Shown here piece after piece: positions 53,763 to 61,734 of a stretch of 64,000 nt of DNA. Below the pieces are notes generated by a model that searched no databases, was not told the origin of the DNA, and saw only the letters and a program-made list of their open reading frames with translations. The DNA is from Senimuribacter sp049852125 (GTDB lineage Bacteria; Bacillota; Clostridia; Peptostreptococcales; Anaerovoracaceae). The stretch is from positions 806,001 to 870,000 of the forward strand of contig NZ_CP187532.1 in NCBI RefSeq assembly GCF_049852125.1, read 5' to 3'. Each line of letters begins with the position of its first letter. Within the stretch, counting starts at the first letter, position 1. The position numbers and the translations under genes are program-made.

Positions 53763-54497
53763 ATGAAAGGAAAAACAGCCATTGTAACCGGCGGCAGTCG
53801 GGGAATCGGCAGAGCTGTTTGTCTGGAATTTGCCAGACGAGGCGCCAATCTTGTGATCAATTACGCGGGAAACCAGGCTGCGGCGCAGGAGACAGTCGCT
53901 GCTTGCCAGGCCTTTGGCGTATCTGTACTTGCCCTGCAGGGCGATGTGGCGGAAGAAGCGGACTGCGCCCGCATCGCGACAGCGGCATGTGAAACCTTTG
54001 GTAGCATTGACATTTTGGTCAACAACGCCGGTATTACCAGGGATAATCTGCTGATGCGCATGAGTGAGGACGACTTTGACGCGGTGATCAGAACCAATCT
54101 TAAGGGCAGTTTTCTGATGATGAAAGCAGTCAGCAGGCAGATGATGAAGCAGCGCTATGGGCGCATTGTCAATGTGTCCAGTGTGGTGGGACTTTCCGGA
54201 AACGCCGGACAGGTCAACTACGCCGCCAGCAAAGCAGGGGTTGTCGGCATGACCAAATCCTTTGCCAAGGAAGTGGCAAGCCGGGGCATTACGGTCAACG
54301 CCGTCGCGCCGGGCTTTATTGAAACGGATATGACAGCGAAGATGACAGAGGCAGCGGTGAAAGCGGCGGCAGCATCCATTCCGGCAGGTCGTATGGGAAC
54401 CCCGGAAGATGTGGCGGCGGCGGCAGCATTTTTGGCATCCCAGGAGGCGGCCTATGTGACCGGACAGGTGCTGGCGGTAGACGGCGGCATGTATTAA
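53763..54497 (+). CDS. fabG: 3-oxoacyl-ACP reductase
   Basis: A 244-residue SDR with TGGSRGIGRAVC at residues 8-19, NNAGITRDNLL, and the catalytic SSVVGLSGNAGQVNYAASKAG-type region (Tyr near 151, Lys 155). It reduces beta-ketoacyl-ACP with NADPH. It starts 1 nt after fabD and precedes fabF by 14 nt. It is the canonical FabG, unlike the more divergent SDR at 14.8 kb. Confidence 0.94.
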   Translation: MKGKTAIVTGGSRGIGRAVCLEFARRGANLVINYAGNQAAAQETVAACQAFGVSVLALQGDVAEEADCARIATAACETFGSIDILVNNAGITRDNLLMRMSEDDFDAVIRTNLKGSFLMMKAVSRQMMKQRYGRIVNVSSVVGLSGNAGQVNYAASKAGVVGMTKSFAKEVASRGITVNAVAPGFIETDMTAKMTEAAVKAAAASIPAGRMGTPEDVAAAAAFLASQEAAYVTGQVLAVDGGMY

Positions 54498-54511
54498 ATA
54501 AGGAGACAGCG

Positions 54512-55747
54512 ATGAAAAGAAGAGTGGTCATTACCGGTATGGGGGCGGTATCCCCCATCGGAAACACAGTAAAAGAAATGTGGGAAAATGCCCGGGCGGG
54601 AGTCTGCGGCATCGATTATATCAAAAGCTTTGATACGACAGATCACAAGGTCAAGGTAGCAGGCGAGCTGAAAGACTTTGATATTACGGACTATATGGAT
54701 AAAATGGCGGCGCGGCGGACGGCAAGGTTTACCCAGCTTGCGTTGGTGGCGGCGCGGGAGGCGGTATCACAGGCGAAGCTTGATATGACGCGGGAAGACG
54801 CGGCGCGATGCGGCGTGAATATTTCCAGCGGTATCGGCGGTCTTCCGACCATTGAAGAAGAACATTATAAAGGCATCAAGCGGGGGTTCGACAAGGTATC
54901 GCCTCTCTTTGTGCCTATGGCGATTACCAATATGGCGGCAGGCATGGCGGCCATTGAATTCGGTTTTCGGGGCAGCTGCACCTGCGTTGTGACGGCGTGC
55001 GCTTCTGGAACCAACGCCATCGGAGAAGCATTTCGGCAGATTCGGGATGGTTATGCCGATGTGTTTTTGACCGGGGGCAGCGAAAGCTGTATCAGTGAAC
55101 TGGGCATCGGCGGTTTTACGTCTATGAAAGCGTTGTCCGAGTCCTGCGATCCGGCGCGGGCGTCTATTCCCTTTGACAAAGAGCGAAATGGCTTTGTGAT
55201 GGGAGAGGGCGCGGGAGTGCTGCTCCTTGAGGAATATGAACACGCCGTGTCCCGTGGCGCGGAAATCCTCGGTGAGATTGTCGGCTACGGCGCCAGCTGT
55301 GACGCCAATCATATGACAGCGCCGCTGGAAGACGGAAGCGGTGCGGCGGCGTGTATGAAAGCAGCGCTTGCAGACGGCGGCGTGCTGGCTGATCAGATCG
55401 CCTATATCAACGCCCACGGCACGTCTACACCGATGAACGATAAGTGCGAGACACGGGCAGTGAAATCTGCATTTGGCGATGTGGCATCTGCTCTTTTGAT
55501 GTCTTCGACTAAATCTATGACGGGACATCTGCTGGGCGCTTCCGGCGCAGTGGAAGCCATTTTGACAGTCTGCGCGTTGAAGGATCAGTTTGCGCCGCCG
55601 ACCATCGGTTATCAGATACCGGATCCGGACTGCGATTTAGATATCGTGGCAAATGCTGGAAAAGCAATGACAGGGGATTACGCTATGTCAAATTCCCTTG
55701 GATTTGGCGGGCATAATGGATCAATTGTATTTCGGAGGGTAAAATAA
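54512..55747 (+). CDS. fabF: Beta-ketoacyl-ACP synthase II
   Basis: A 411-residue elongating condensing enzyme. Catalytic residues are Cys in VVTACASGTNAIGEA near 163, His in INAHGTSTPMND near 302 and His in SMTGHLLGASG near 340. The length is normal. AAGGAGACAG lies before the ATG. The stop shares one base with the fabZ start. Confidence 0.95.
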   Translation: MKRRVVITGMGAVSPIGNTVKEMWENARAGVCGIDYIKSFDTTDHKVKVAGELKDFDITDYMDKMAARRTARFTQLALVAAREAVSQAKLDMTREDAARCGVNISSGIGGLPTIEEEHYKGIKRGFDKVSPLFVPMAITNMAAGMAAIEFGFRGSCTCVVTACASGTNAIGEAFRQIRDGYADVFLTGGSESCISELGIGGFTSMKALSESCDPARASIPFDKERNGFVMGEGAGVLLLEEYEHAVSRGAEILGEIVGYGASCDANHMTAPLEDGSGAAACMKAALADGGVLADQIAYINAHGTSTPMNDKCETRAVKSAFGDVASALLMSSTKSMTGHLLGASGAVEAILTVCALKDQFAPPTIGYQIPDPDCDLDIVANAGKAMTGDYAMSNSLGFGGHNGSIVFRRVK

Positions 55748-56175
55748 TGGAACTGGACATCAGACAAATTCAGGAGATTTTGCCTCACCGGTATCCTTTC
55801 CTGCTCATCGACAGGGTGACGGACATGGAAGCGGGAAAATGGGCGCGGGCGATCAAGTGCGTGACGGCAAACGAACCCTTTTTTCAGGGACATTTTCCAG
55901 GAAGACCGATTATGCCGGGCGTACTGATTATGGAAGCTTTAGCGCAGACCGGCGCGGCAGCTATTTTGTCGGAGGAAGAAAACCGGGGCAAGCTGGTCGT
56001 TTTTGGCGGGATCAAAAACTGCCGGTTTAAAAGACAGATCGTGCCGGGAGATGTGCTTACGCTTTTTTGCGAATTGACGCAGCGGCGCGGCCAGGTCGGC
56101 TACGGCAAAGCGGTTGCAAAGGTGGACGGAGAAATCGCCGCCCAGGGTGAACTGTCTTTTGTGATTACGGAATAA
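55747..56175 (+). CDS. fabZ: 3-hydroxyacyl-ACP dehydratase
   Basis: A 142-residue hot-dog-fold dehydratase with LPHRYPFLLIDRV and the catalytic GHFPGRPIMPGVLIMEALAQ (His near 49, Glu near 63). It makes trans-2-enoyl-ACP for FabK. It overlaps fabF by one base and is the last gene of the operon. I see no clear terminator before the symmetric array that follows. Confidence 0.95.
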   Translation: MELDIRQIQEILPHRYPFLLIDRVTDMEAGKWARAIKCVTANEPFFQGHFPGRPIMPGVLIMEALAQTGAAAILSEEENRGKLVVFGGIKNCRFKRQIVPGDVLTLFCELTQRRGQVGYGKAVAKVDGEIAAQGELSFVITE

Positions 56176-56237
56176 AAGACGAGCATGAAAGGTACGGCAA
56201 AGGTGAGAAAAGCGTTGAGCCCATCTCTGGAGGCTGC

Positions 56238-56565
56238 ATTTTGACACTTTACCGGATTAATCACGAGGATTGTGTCACTTTTGAAATTTGTGATTTTGCG
56301 GAAATGACACTTTCGTACACTTTTCTAGGTGAAAGTGTCAGAAAATAATTAGAAATATTATGTAATCAGATTGTTCTGAAGACGGAATATCTCTATTTTT
56401 TGTGAATTAACAGTTGTTAATAGCAATTGACCTGCGTAATTTTTCTTCTGAAATCAGAAATCTGACACTTTCCTTTGAATTCAATGTCCATTGTGTCAGA
56501 TTTTCCAAAAACTAAAAATGAAATCTGACACTTTGCTGCTCAAAAATTAGGGATTGTGTCAAAAT
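56238..56565. repeat. Mirror-symmetric array of eight TGACAC half-sites (possible MITE or operator array)
   Basis: Four 36-bp units each open with TGACAC and close with GTGTCA: 56242-56277, 56305-56340, 56463-56498 and 56526-56561. In units 1 to 4 the left half-site is followed by TTT; three of four have ATTGTGTCA at the right. Gaps between units 1-2 and 3-4 are both 27 bp. The whole set is exactly mirror-symmetric about 56401.5, and the outermost 10 bp (ATTTTGACAC/GTGTCAAAAT) pair perfectly. The flanks share diverged inverted similarity, as expected for two inverted ends. Half-site starts are 30 and 33 bp apart (63 bp = six helical turns). The centre (56341-56462) is AT-rich with a TTAACA/TGTTAA dyad. 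No transposase gene and no obvious target duplication were seen. Confidence 0.8.
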
Positions 56566-56711
56566 TGTACTCATAGTGGTTTCTGGCTTTTTGAAATTCT
56601 CTCTGGTACAGGTAAAATGACCGCATGGCAAGCTGAAATGGAATAAACATTGCAATTGGCTGTCGAATTTGTTAAAATATGAATATCGTCACGAGAAGGA
56701 ATGAATGCGAA

Positions 56712-57155
56712 ATGCTTGAGAAAAATTTTTCTGATATCTATACAAAATTTAAGATGAGCCTCTATTCCAAGGTGTTTAATCAGGATATCAAGGTGGAGGA
56801 CGCTCTTTCCGCTATGGAGGTGCTTTGTGTGGAGTTGATTTATGCCATGGGAAGGCCGACCATCAACGAGTTTGCGTCTTTTGCGCAGCTGTCGCCGCCC
56901 AATGCGGCTTACAAGGTGGGCAGTCTGGTGAAGAAGGGATATGTCAACAAAGTCAGAAGTGAAGAAGACAAGCGGGAGTATTATCTGGAAGTGACAGACA
57001 AGTATATGCAGACCTACGGTGTGACCTACGATTATATCGGCACCGTGATGAAGCGAATCCGGGAGCGGTTTTCGCCGGAGCAGGTCAAAGAGCTGGAAGA
57101 TATTCTGGGCGTGATCGACGACGAACTGATGCCGGAAGTTGAGATACAGGAATAG
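56712..57155 (+). CDS. MarR-family winged-helix regulator, FabT-like by context
   Basis: A protein of 147 residues (158 if the ATG at 56679 is used). The winged-helix region includes PTINEFASFAQLSPPNAAYKVGSLVKKGYV and RSEEDKREYYLEVTDK, typical of MarR. It lies just after the fatty-acid operon and after the symmetric array, so it may control fatty-acid synthesis as FabT does in streptococci; that is inferred. The internal ATG at 56712 has GAGAAGGA about 11 nt upstream; the first ATG at 56679 has none. A weak hairpin follows at about 57168-57204. Confidence 0.75.
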   Translation: MLEKNFSDIYTKFKMSLYSKVFNQDIKVEDALSAMEVLCVELIYAMGRPTINEFASFAQLSPPNAAYKVGSLVKKGYVNKVRSEEDKREYYLEVTDKYMQTYGVTYDYIGTVMKRIRERFSPEQVKELEDILGVIDDELMPEVEIQE

Positions 57156-57440
57156 TTATAAGGGAAAACGTAAAAAAGGCCGGAGCTGAATAGTTTCTGG
57201 CTTTTAAGCTATAGAAATTATTTGTTTTATGAATTTGGAATACGCAGATTATTTGATATTCTTATCAAATGGTCTGTATTTTTTGTCGAAATGTCGTATG
57301 ATGAAATACAACGAACAATTATATTTGAAACTTTTATTACTTATATTTTGCAACAAAATAAAGTTATAAAAATTTCAGCATCTTTTTTCAAAAAGACTTT
57401 GCTGGCATAGGTTAATTGCACAGGAAAGGAAGAACGGTTT
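57156..57440. other. AT-rich intergenic stretch
   Basis: After a weak terminator-like hairpin (AAAAGGCC/GGCTTTT region, 57168-57204) there is about 230 bp of AT-rich sequence. It holds a 62-codon open frame (57222-57410) without a ribosome-binding site or recognisable features, which I do not call as a gene. Confidence 0.5.
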
Positions 57441-57567
57441 AAAGCGCTGTTTTCAGATCATCTTCTAATTTTGAATATTTGAACTGAGCGCCGGCTGAGA
57501 AATGTGTAGTTCCTGAGCATCCCTTGTAAAGCTGGAATCTGAAAAATATTCATAGCCTTGCTCCCTA
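57441..57567 (-). pseudogene. Frameshifted relic of a LysR-type regulator N-terminus
   Basis: Read on the minus strand, this stretch encodes SFTRDAQELHISQPALSSNIQN, a typical LysR helix-turn-helix, and after a one-base frameshift LEDDLKTAL, the usual continuation. There is no C-terminal domain and no intact frame. It is the degraded 5' part of a LysR gene divergent from the aminotransferase that follows, and may once have regulated it. Confidence 0.7.
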
Positions 57568-57587
57568 TGCGAAATACGGTTAATTAT

Positions 57588-57616
57588 TTGACTTTGTTAT
57601 AAAATTGATTTATATT
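57588..57616 (+). promoter_or_regulatory. Promoter of the aminotransferase gene
   Basis: TTGACT (57588-57593), a 17-bp spacer and TATATT (57611-57616), about 60 bp before the ATG. Confidence 0.6.
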
Positions 57617-57677
57617 ATGAATTATTATAGCGTATCATGCTGAGAGCGACAAGAATGAAAAACGGAGGTCAACACCA

Positions 57678-58841
57678 ATGAAGCACAAGTTTATCGCAAA
57701 GCGGTACTGGAAAGACCAGAGTACCGCTATGGGAAAATCTGATGAAATGGCAAAATCTTTCAATGACGTGATTAATCTGAGTTTGGGGGACCCGGATTTA
57801 ATTACTCACGATATCATTATTGACAACGCTTTCGCGGACGCGAAGGCAGGACATACGAAATACACGGATTTCAGAGGTGACCCGGAATTTCGGGCGGAAA
57901 TCTGTAAGTACTACAAAGAAGAATATCAGATGGATGTTGCTGATGAAGAGGTGTTTGTAACCGCTTCCGCCTGTCTGGGTATGTATTTGGCGCTGGAAGC
58001 CATCATCGATGACGGGGATGAGGTGATTCTGCAGGCGCCGTTCTTTACGCCGTATCCGCAGCAGGTGGAACTGGCAAGGGGTATTCCTGTGGAACTTGCG
58101 ACGTATGAGGAAGAGGATTTTCAGATTAACATAGAACGTTTGGAGTCTCTGATTACAGAGCGGACCAAGGCGCTGGTGATCAATTCGCCGAGCAATCCGA
58201 CGGGAAATTGTCTGACTGTTAAAACGATGGAAAAAATCGCTGAAATTGCCGAAAAGTATGACTTGATCGTGATTTCCGATGATATTTATACATCGTTCAG
58301 TTATCAGAATCCGTTTGTGCCGTTTGCGGCACTGCCCGGTATGCGGGAAAGAACGATTATTCTCAACTCTTTTTCCAAGAATTTCACTATGACGGGATGG
58401 AGAGTAGGCAATATCATTGCGCCGGACTATATCGTTAAGGTGATTCAGCAAATCAACGAAAACGTGGTATTTACTGCGCCGTCCATATCCCAGCGGGCTG
58501 GTATTCATGCACTTCGTCACAGAGACGAGATTCAGCCGCCGATGATCGAGGAATACAGAAAGAGAATGTTCTATGCGGCGGAGAGAATCAATCAGATTCC
58601 AAAGCTTTCAGTGATTTATCCGCCGAAGGGCAGCTTTTATCTGTTCATGAATATCAAGGAGAGCGGTCTTTCAAGTGAAAAAGCGGCAGAACTGATTTTA
58701 GAGAAAGCCCATGTGCTAATGCTGCCGGGTAATGCTTTCGGCGCCTGTGGGGAAGGCTATGTGCGCATTGCCTGCACGGTCAATGTGGACACCCTGAAAG
58801 AGGCTTTTGACCGGATTGAGAAGATAGAGCAGTTTCAGTAA
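57678..58841 (+). CDS. PLP-dependent aminotransferase, class I/II
   Basis: A 387-residue fold-type I aminotransferase. Conserved are SLGDPDLITH near 35, NSPSNPTGN near 169, DDIYTSFSY near 201 and the PLP-binding Lys234 in NSFSKNFTMTGWRVG, with RIACTVN at the C-terminus. The N-terminal KRYWKDQSTAMGKSDEMA is unusual among AspC-like enzymes. Candidate substrates are aspartate, aromatic or branched amino acids; not predictable. GGAGG precedes the ATG. It is monocistronic, with a LysR relic upstream on the other strand. Confidence 0.85.
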   Translation: MKHKFIAKRYWKDQSTAMGKSDEMAKSFNDVINLSLGDPDLITHDIIIDNAFADAKAGHTKYTDFRGDPEFRAEICKYYKEEYQMDVADEEVFVTASACLGMYLALEAIIDDGDEVILQAPFFTPYPQQVELARGIPVELATYEEEDFQINIERLESLITERTKALVINSPSNPTGNCLTVKTMEKIAEIAEKYDLIVISDDIYTSFSYQNPFVPFAALPGMRERTIILNSFSKNFTMTGWRVGNIIAPDYIVKVIQQINENVVFTAPSISQRAGIHALRHRDEIQPPMIEEYRKRMFYAAERINQIPKLSVIYPPKGSFYLFMNIKESGLSSEKAAELILEKAHVLMLPGNAFGACGEGYVRIACTVNVDTLKEAFDRIEKIEQFQ

Positions 58842-58869
58842 GACGTAGACGAAATTTATCTGTAGAGCA

Positions 58870-59433
58870 TTATACAGCCAAAGCTGCCAAAAACCAGGCT
58901 GCCATTTCCTCCGGCGTATGTGATAGTCCTTGCGCAAACCACCACTGCACCATGCCGATAAAGCTGCACGAAAGATGATGGAGCAGGAAGTCCTGTGGAA
59001 TTTGTCCCAGGGCTTCTTTTGTTTCTAGCGCCGGCAGCAGGCTTATCGCAAAAAAGCGGTGCAGGTATTCTCTGAGATAACGGAGAAACAGCTCGCCGCT
59101 TTCGCAGGATAGTATACCTGGGATATTGCGTTTATCGTCACGCAGATGGTATAGGAGATGGGTGACCATTTCTTCTGCACTGCCTGAAGATGCAGAGAAA
59201 TCGTGGGTCTTCTCCGAAGTCAGACTGTCCGAAAAAACATGAGAAAATAAATCGGTACACAGTTCTCTGAGCAGATGATCTTTGGTCTCAAAGTGGGCGT
59301 AAAAGGTGCTGCGCCCTACGTTGGCTTTATCGATGATTTCCTGCACTGTAATCTGGTGAAATTGTTTTTCTGTTAAAAGCTGTGCCAGAGCGTCAAAGAT
59401 GGCGGCTCTGGTTTTTTGCTGTCTTCTGTCCAT
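58870..59433 (-). CDS. TetR/AcrR-family regulator
   Basis: A 187-residue regulator with an N-terminal TetR helix-turn-helix (about 8-55), including FHQITVQEIIDKANVGRSTF and YAHFETKDHLL, and a divergent C-terminal ligand domain. It is encoded divergently from a MATE efflux gene and probably represses it. A palindrome AGAACA/TGTTCT lies near the MATE start site. Confidence 0.9.
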   Translation of the reverse strand: MDRRQQKTRAAIFDALAQLLTEKQFHQITVQEIIDKANVGRSTFYAHFETKDHLLRELCTDLFSHVFSDSLTSEKTHDFSASSGSAEEMVTHLLYHLRDDKRNIPGILSCESGELFLRYLREYLHRFFAISLLPALETKEALGQIPQDFLLHHLSCSFIGMVQWWFAQGLSHTPEEMAAWFLAALAV

Positions 59434-59514
59434 AATGAGAGTCCTCTCTTATTTTACAATACCGTACAATTTGCGGCAAATGTCCCATACGGCACAATTC
59501 TGCATATTTGGTGA

Positions 59515-59564
59515 TTGCACTTGCTTCTGACCGGCGTATAATCGGTAATAGAACAAAGTGTTCT
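59515..59564 (+). promoter_or_regulatory. MATE promoter and candidate TetR operator
   Basis: TTGCAC (59515-59520), a 16-bp spacer and TATAAT (59537-59542). AGAACA-AAG-TGTTCT (59550-59564) is a perfect 6-bp inverted repeat located at the predicted start site, a suitable operator for the divergent TetR protein. Confidence 0.6.
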
Positions 59565-59602
59565 GTAACTGACAATGAATATGCTAGCAGAAGGAGAGGC
59601 TA

Positions 59603-60904
59603 TTGTCAATGAAACGAGATATTTTTTATTTGTCGCTGCCCATTATCATAGAAAATCTGCTGCAGACGCTGCTTGGTACGGTAGACACCTTTTTTGCAGG
59701 GCAGCTGACGGATGCTGCCATTGCGGGTGTCGGCGTCACAGGTCTTGTGATGAATCTATGTATTTCTTTTTTTACAGCTGTTAGCGCCGGCAGCACGGCG
59801 ATCATTGCGCGGCGCTTTGGGGAACGGGATTTTGAGAAGGTGCACGCCGCTGTACTCCATGCTCTTTGTATAGGGATTATGCTGGGAATCGCAGTGGGAA
59901 GTGTCTGTCTGTTCTTTGGCAGAAAAATTTTGCAGCTGACTGGTGTGGAAGGTATGGTGCTTTCTTGTGCGCTACCATATTTTTACATTGTCGCGGTACC
60001 TTGCGTACTGCTTTGCCTGCAGCTAGTGTTGTCCGGCTGTCTGCGTGCCATGAAAGATACGAAAACGCCCATGTATGTAGCTGGCGCATCAAATCTTTTG
60101 AATATCCTTCTGGATATTCTGTTTATCAAAGCGGGATTTGGAGTTTTTGGGCTTGGACTTGCAACCACACTGGCAAGAGGGGCAGGGTTGGCGGCGCTTT
60201 TTCTGTGTTTGCGGAGAAGAAACAAAGTCTTCGGGCAGTATTCCATCAGGCTGCGGCGCAAGGAATTTGCTCTGTTACTAAGAATCGGCGTTCCGGCGGG
60301 GATCGAAAAACTCATCATGCGTGCCGGACAGCTAATTTATAATGGGATGATTCTGTCCATTGGAACAGCATCTTACGTGGCGCACAATGTAGCGGGAACC
60401 ATTGAAAGCTACGGGTATATTCCGGCGATGGGATTCGGACTTGCCGTCTGCACGATGACAGGAATCTCGCTGGGAGAAAAGCAAGTACAGGCGGCAAAGG
60501 CACAGGTCAGGATCGCTTACTGGCTGACCGTTTCGGTAATGATTGTAATCGGTGCAGTATTCTATGTCTTTGCGCCCCAGCTTGCAGCGCTTTTTACAGA
60601 GACTTTCGCTGTACAGGAAATGGTGACAGATGTGCTCCGCATCATTGCCTGGTTTCAGCCTTTTGCGGCGCTGGTGCAGGTGCTGACCGGCGCGCTGCAG
60701 GGTGCGGGCGATACAAAATTTCCGATGTATGCCACTTTCTTTGGCATCTTTGTACTGCGCACCGGTCTTGGTTATTTGCTGGCAGTGACACTTGGCATGG
60801 GGCTTTCCGGCATCTGGTTTGCATATGCTGCAGATCTTATGGTGCGGGGCGCGATGCTTTTGGGGCGATTTCGACAGGAGAAATGGATGAAGATTGCATT
60901 GTAA
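59603..60904 (+). CDS. MATE-family efflux transporter
   Basis: A 433-residue integral membrane protein with 12 hydrophobic segments and the MATE fold: FYLSLPIIIENLLQTLLGTVD at the N-terminus, VSAGSTAIIARRFGE near 60 and GAGDTKFPMYATFFGIF near 370. It exports drugs or metabolites by sodium or proton exchange. The start is probably TTG at 59603, because AAGGAG lies 7 nt before it; the ATG two codons later is 13 nt away. It is probably controlled by the TetR gene. Confidence 0.9.
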   Translation: MSMKRDIFYLSLPIIIENLLQTLLGTVDTFFAGQLTDAAIAGVGVTGLVMNLCISFFTAVSAGSTAIIARRFGERDFEKVHAAVLHALCIGIMLGIAVGSVCLFFGRKILQLTGVEGMVLSCALPYFYIVAVPCVLLCLQLVLSGCLRAMKDTKTPMYVAGASNLLNILLDILFIKAGFGVFGLGLATTLARGAGLAALFLCLRRRNKVFGQYSIRLRRKEFALLLRIGVPAGIEKLIMRAGQLIYNGMILSIGTASYVAHNVAGTIESYGYIPAMGFGLAVCTMTGISLGEKQVQAAKAQVRIAYWLTVSVMIVIGAVFYVFAPQLAALFTETFAVQEMVTDVLRIIAWFQPFAALVQVLTGALQGAGDTKFPMYATFFGIFVLRTGLGYLLAVTLGMGLSGIWFAYAADLMVRGAMLLGRFRQEKWMKIAL

Positions 60905-60941
60905 AGGAAACCCTTCGGACTGCAGATCAGCTCTCGGAGAC

Positions 60942-61724
60942 TTAAAACCATTTCTTTTTTTTAAATACGATTAACAGAACGACTACCAACCCTATACTGA
61001 GACTGGCCACGAAGGGGTACCCCCATGCCCAAGTGTATTCCGGCAGGCGCAGATTCATACCATACCAGCCAGCGATCAAAGTCAGCGGCAGAAAGATGGA
61101 AGTAACTACAGTGAATATTTTCATCAGATTGTTCTGTTCAATATCGATTTGCGATTGATAGGCTTCCCGTACCGCTTCAATGTACTCCTGTAGATGGAGA
61201 ACAAATTCCAGAAGCCGGTCAAATTTTTTATCGATAAATGCGAAAGAAGGGTCAACAGCGCTGATCTCATCAGAGAGAAACTCCATTTGCTCATAATAGC
61301 GTTTCACCTTCAGCAAATCTTTTCGCACCTTAATGATGTCTTTAATGCCATTCTTACTGGGGCTCTTTTCCATCAAAAGGTTGTCTTCTAAAGAAATAAT
61401 CATGTTTTCCAGGGATTCCAGCTTATAGACGTCGTTGGCTGTCAGTTCCAGAAAAAACTCATGGAGCTGAAGAATGCCGTCTTCTTCTATATCCACGTTT
61501 CGAAAGCTTTCCGCCACAGAGCTGCTGTCTGTCACAACGATAAAGTCCTTCTTACTGGCATATACGCTTACTTTCCGTTCATCCAGCCAGTGAAAGGAGA
61601 GAAAATATCGGTTCTCTCCAAGAGCGGCAAAGAAATTCCGGCTTTCATCCATACGATTGACAAGATCGCTGCCTGTATATTTTTTCAGTTCTTCTAATCT
61701 GTCTGATGTAAGTAATTCTTTCAT
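60942..61724 (-). CDS. CorA-like divalent-metal transporter
   Basis: A 260-residue protein. A long helical cytoplasmic part with coiled-coil (about 85-195) leads to two C-terminal membrane segments with the signature YGMNL near 225 at the end of the first. It is shorter than E. coli CorA at the N-terminus. It imports Mg2+ or related ions. The ATG at 61724 follows the racemase stop by 10 nt and is probably translationally coupled; there is no strong ribosome-binding site. An upstream in-frame start would lie inside the racemase gene. Confidence 0.85.
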   Translation of the reverse strand: MKELLTSDRLEELKKYTGSDLVNRMDESRNFFAALGENRYFLSFHWLDERKVSVYASKKDFIVVTDSSSVAESFRNVDIEEDGILQLHEFFLELTANDVYKLESLENMIISLEDNLLMEKSPSKNGIKDIIKVRKDLLKVKRYYEQMEFLSDEISAVDPSFAFIDKKFDRLLEFVLHLQEYIEAVREAYQSQIDIEQNNLMKIFTVVTSIFLPLTLIAGWYGMNLRLPEYTWAWGYPFVASLSIGLVVVLLIVFKKKKWF

Positions 61725-61734
61725 AATACTGCTA

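Noticed and set aside
56238..56565. CRISPR-like reading of the array (36-bp units with 27-bp gaps)
   Set aside because: Only the 6-9 bp ends of the units are alike; the centres differ completely, and the set is mirror-symmetric rather than head-to-tail. There are no cas genes.
57222..57410. Open frame of 62 codons
   Set aside because: It has no ribosome-binding site, AT-driven composition and no recognisable pattern.
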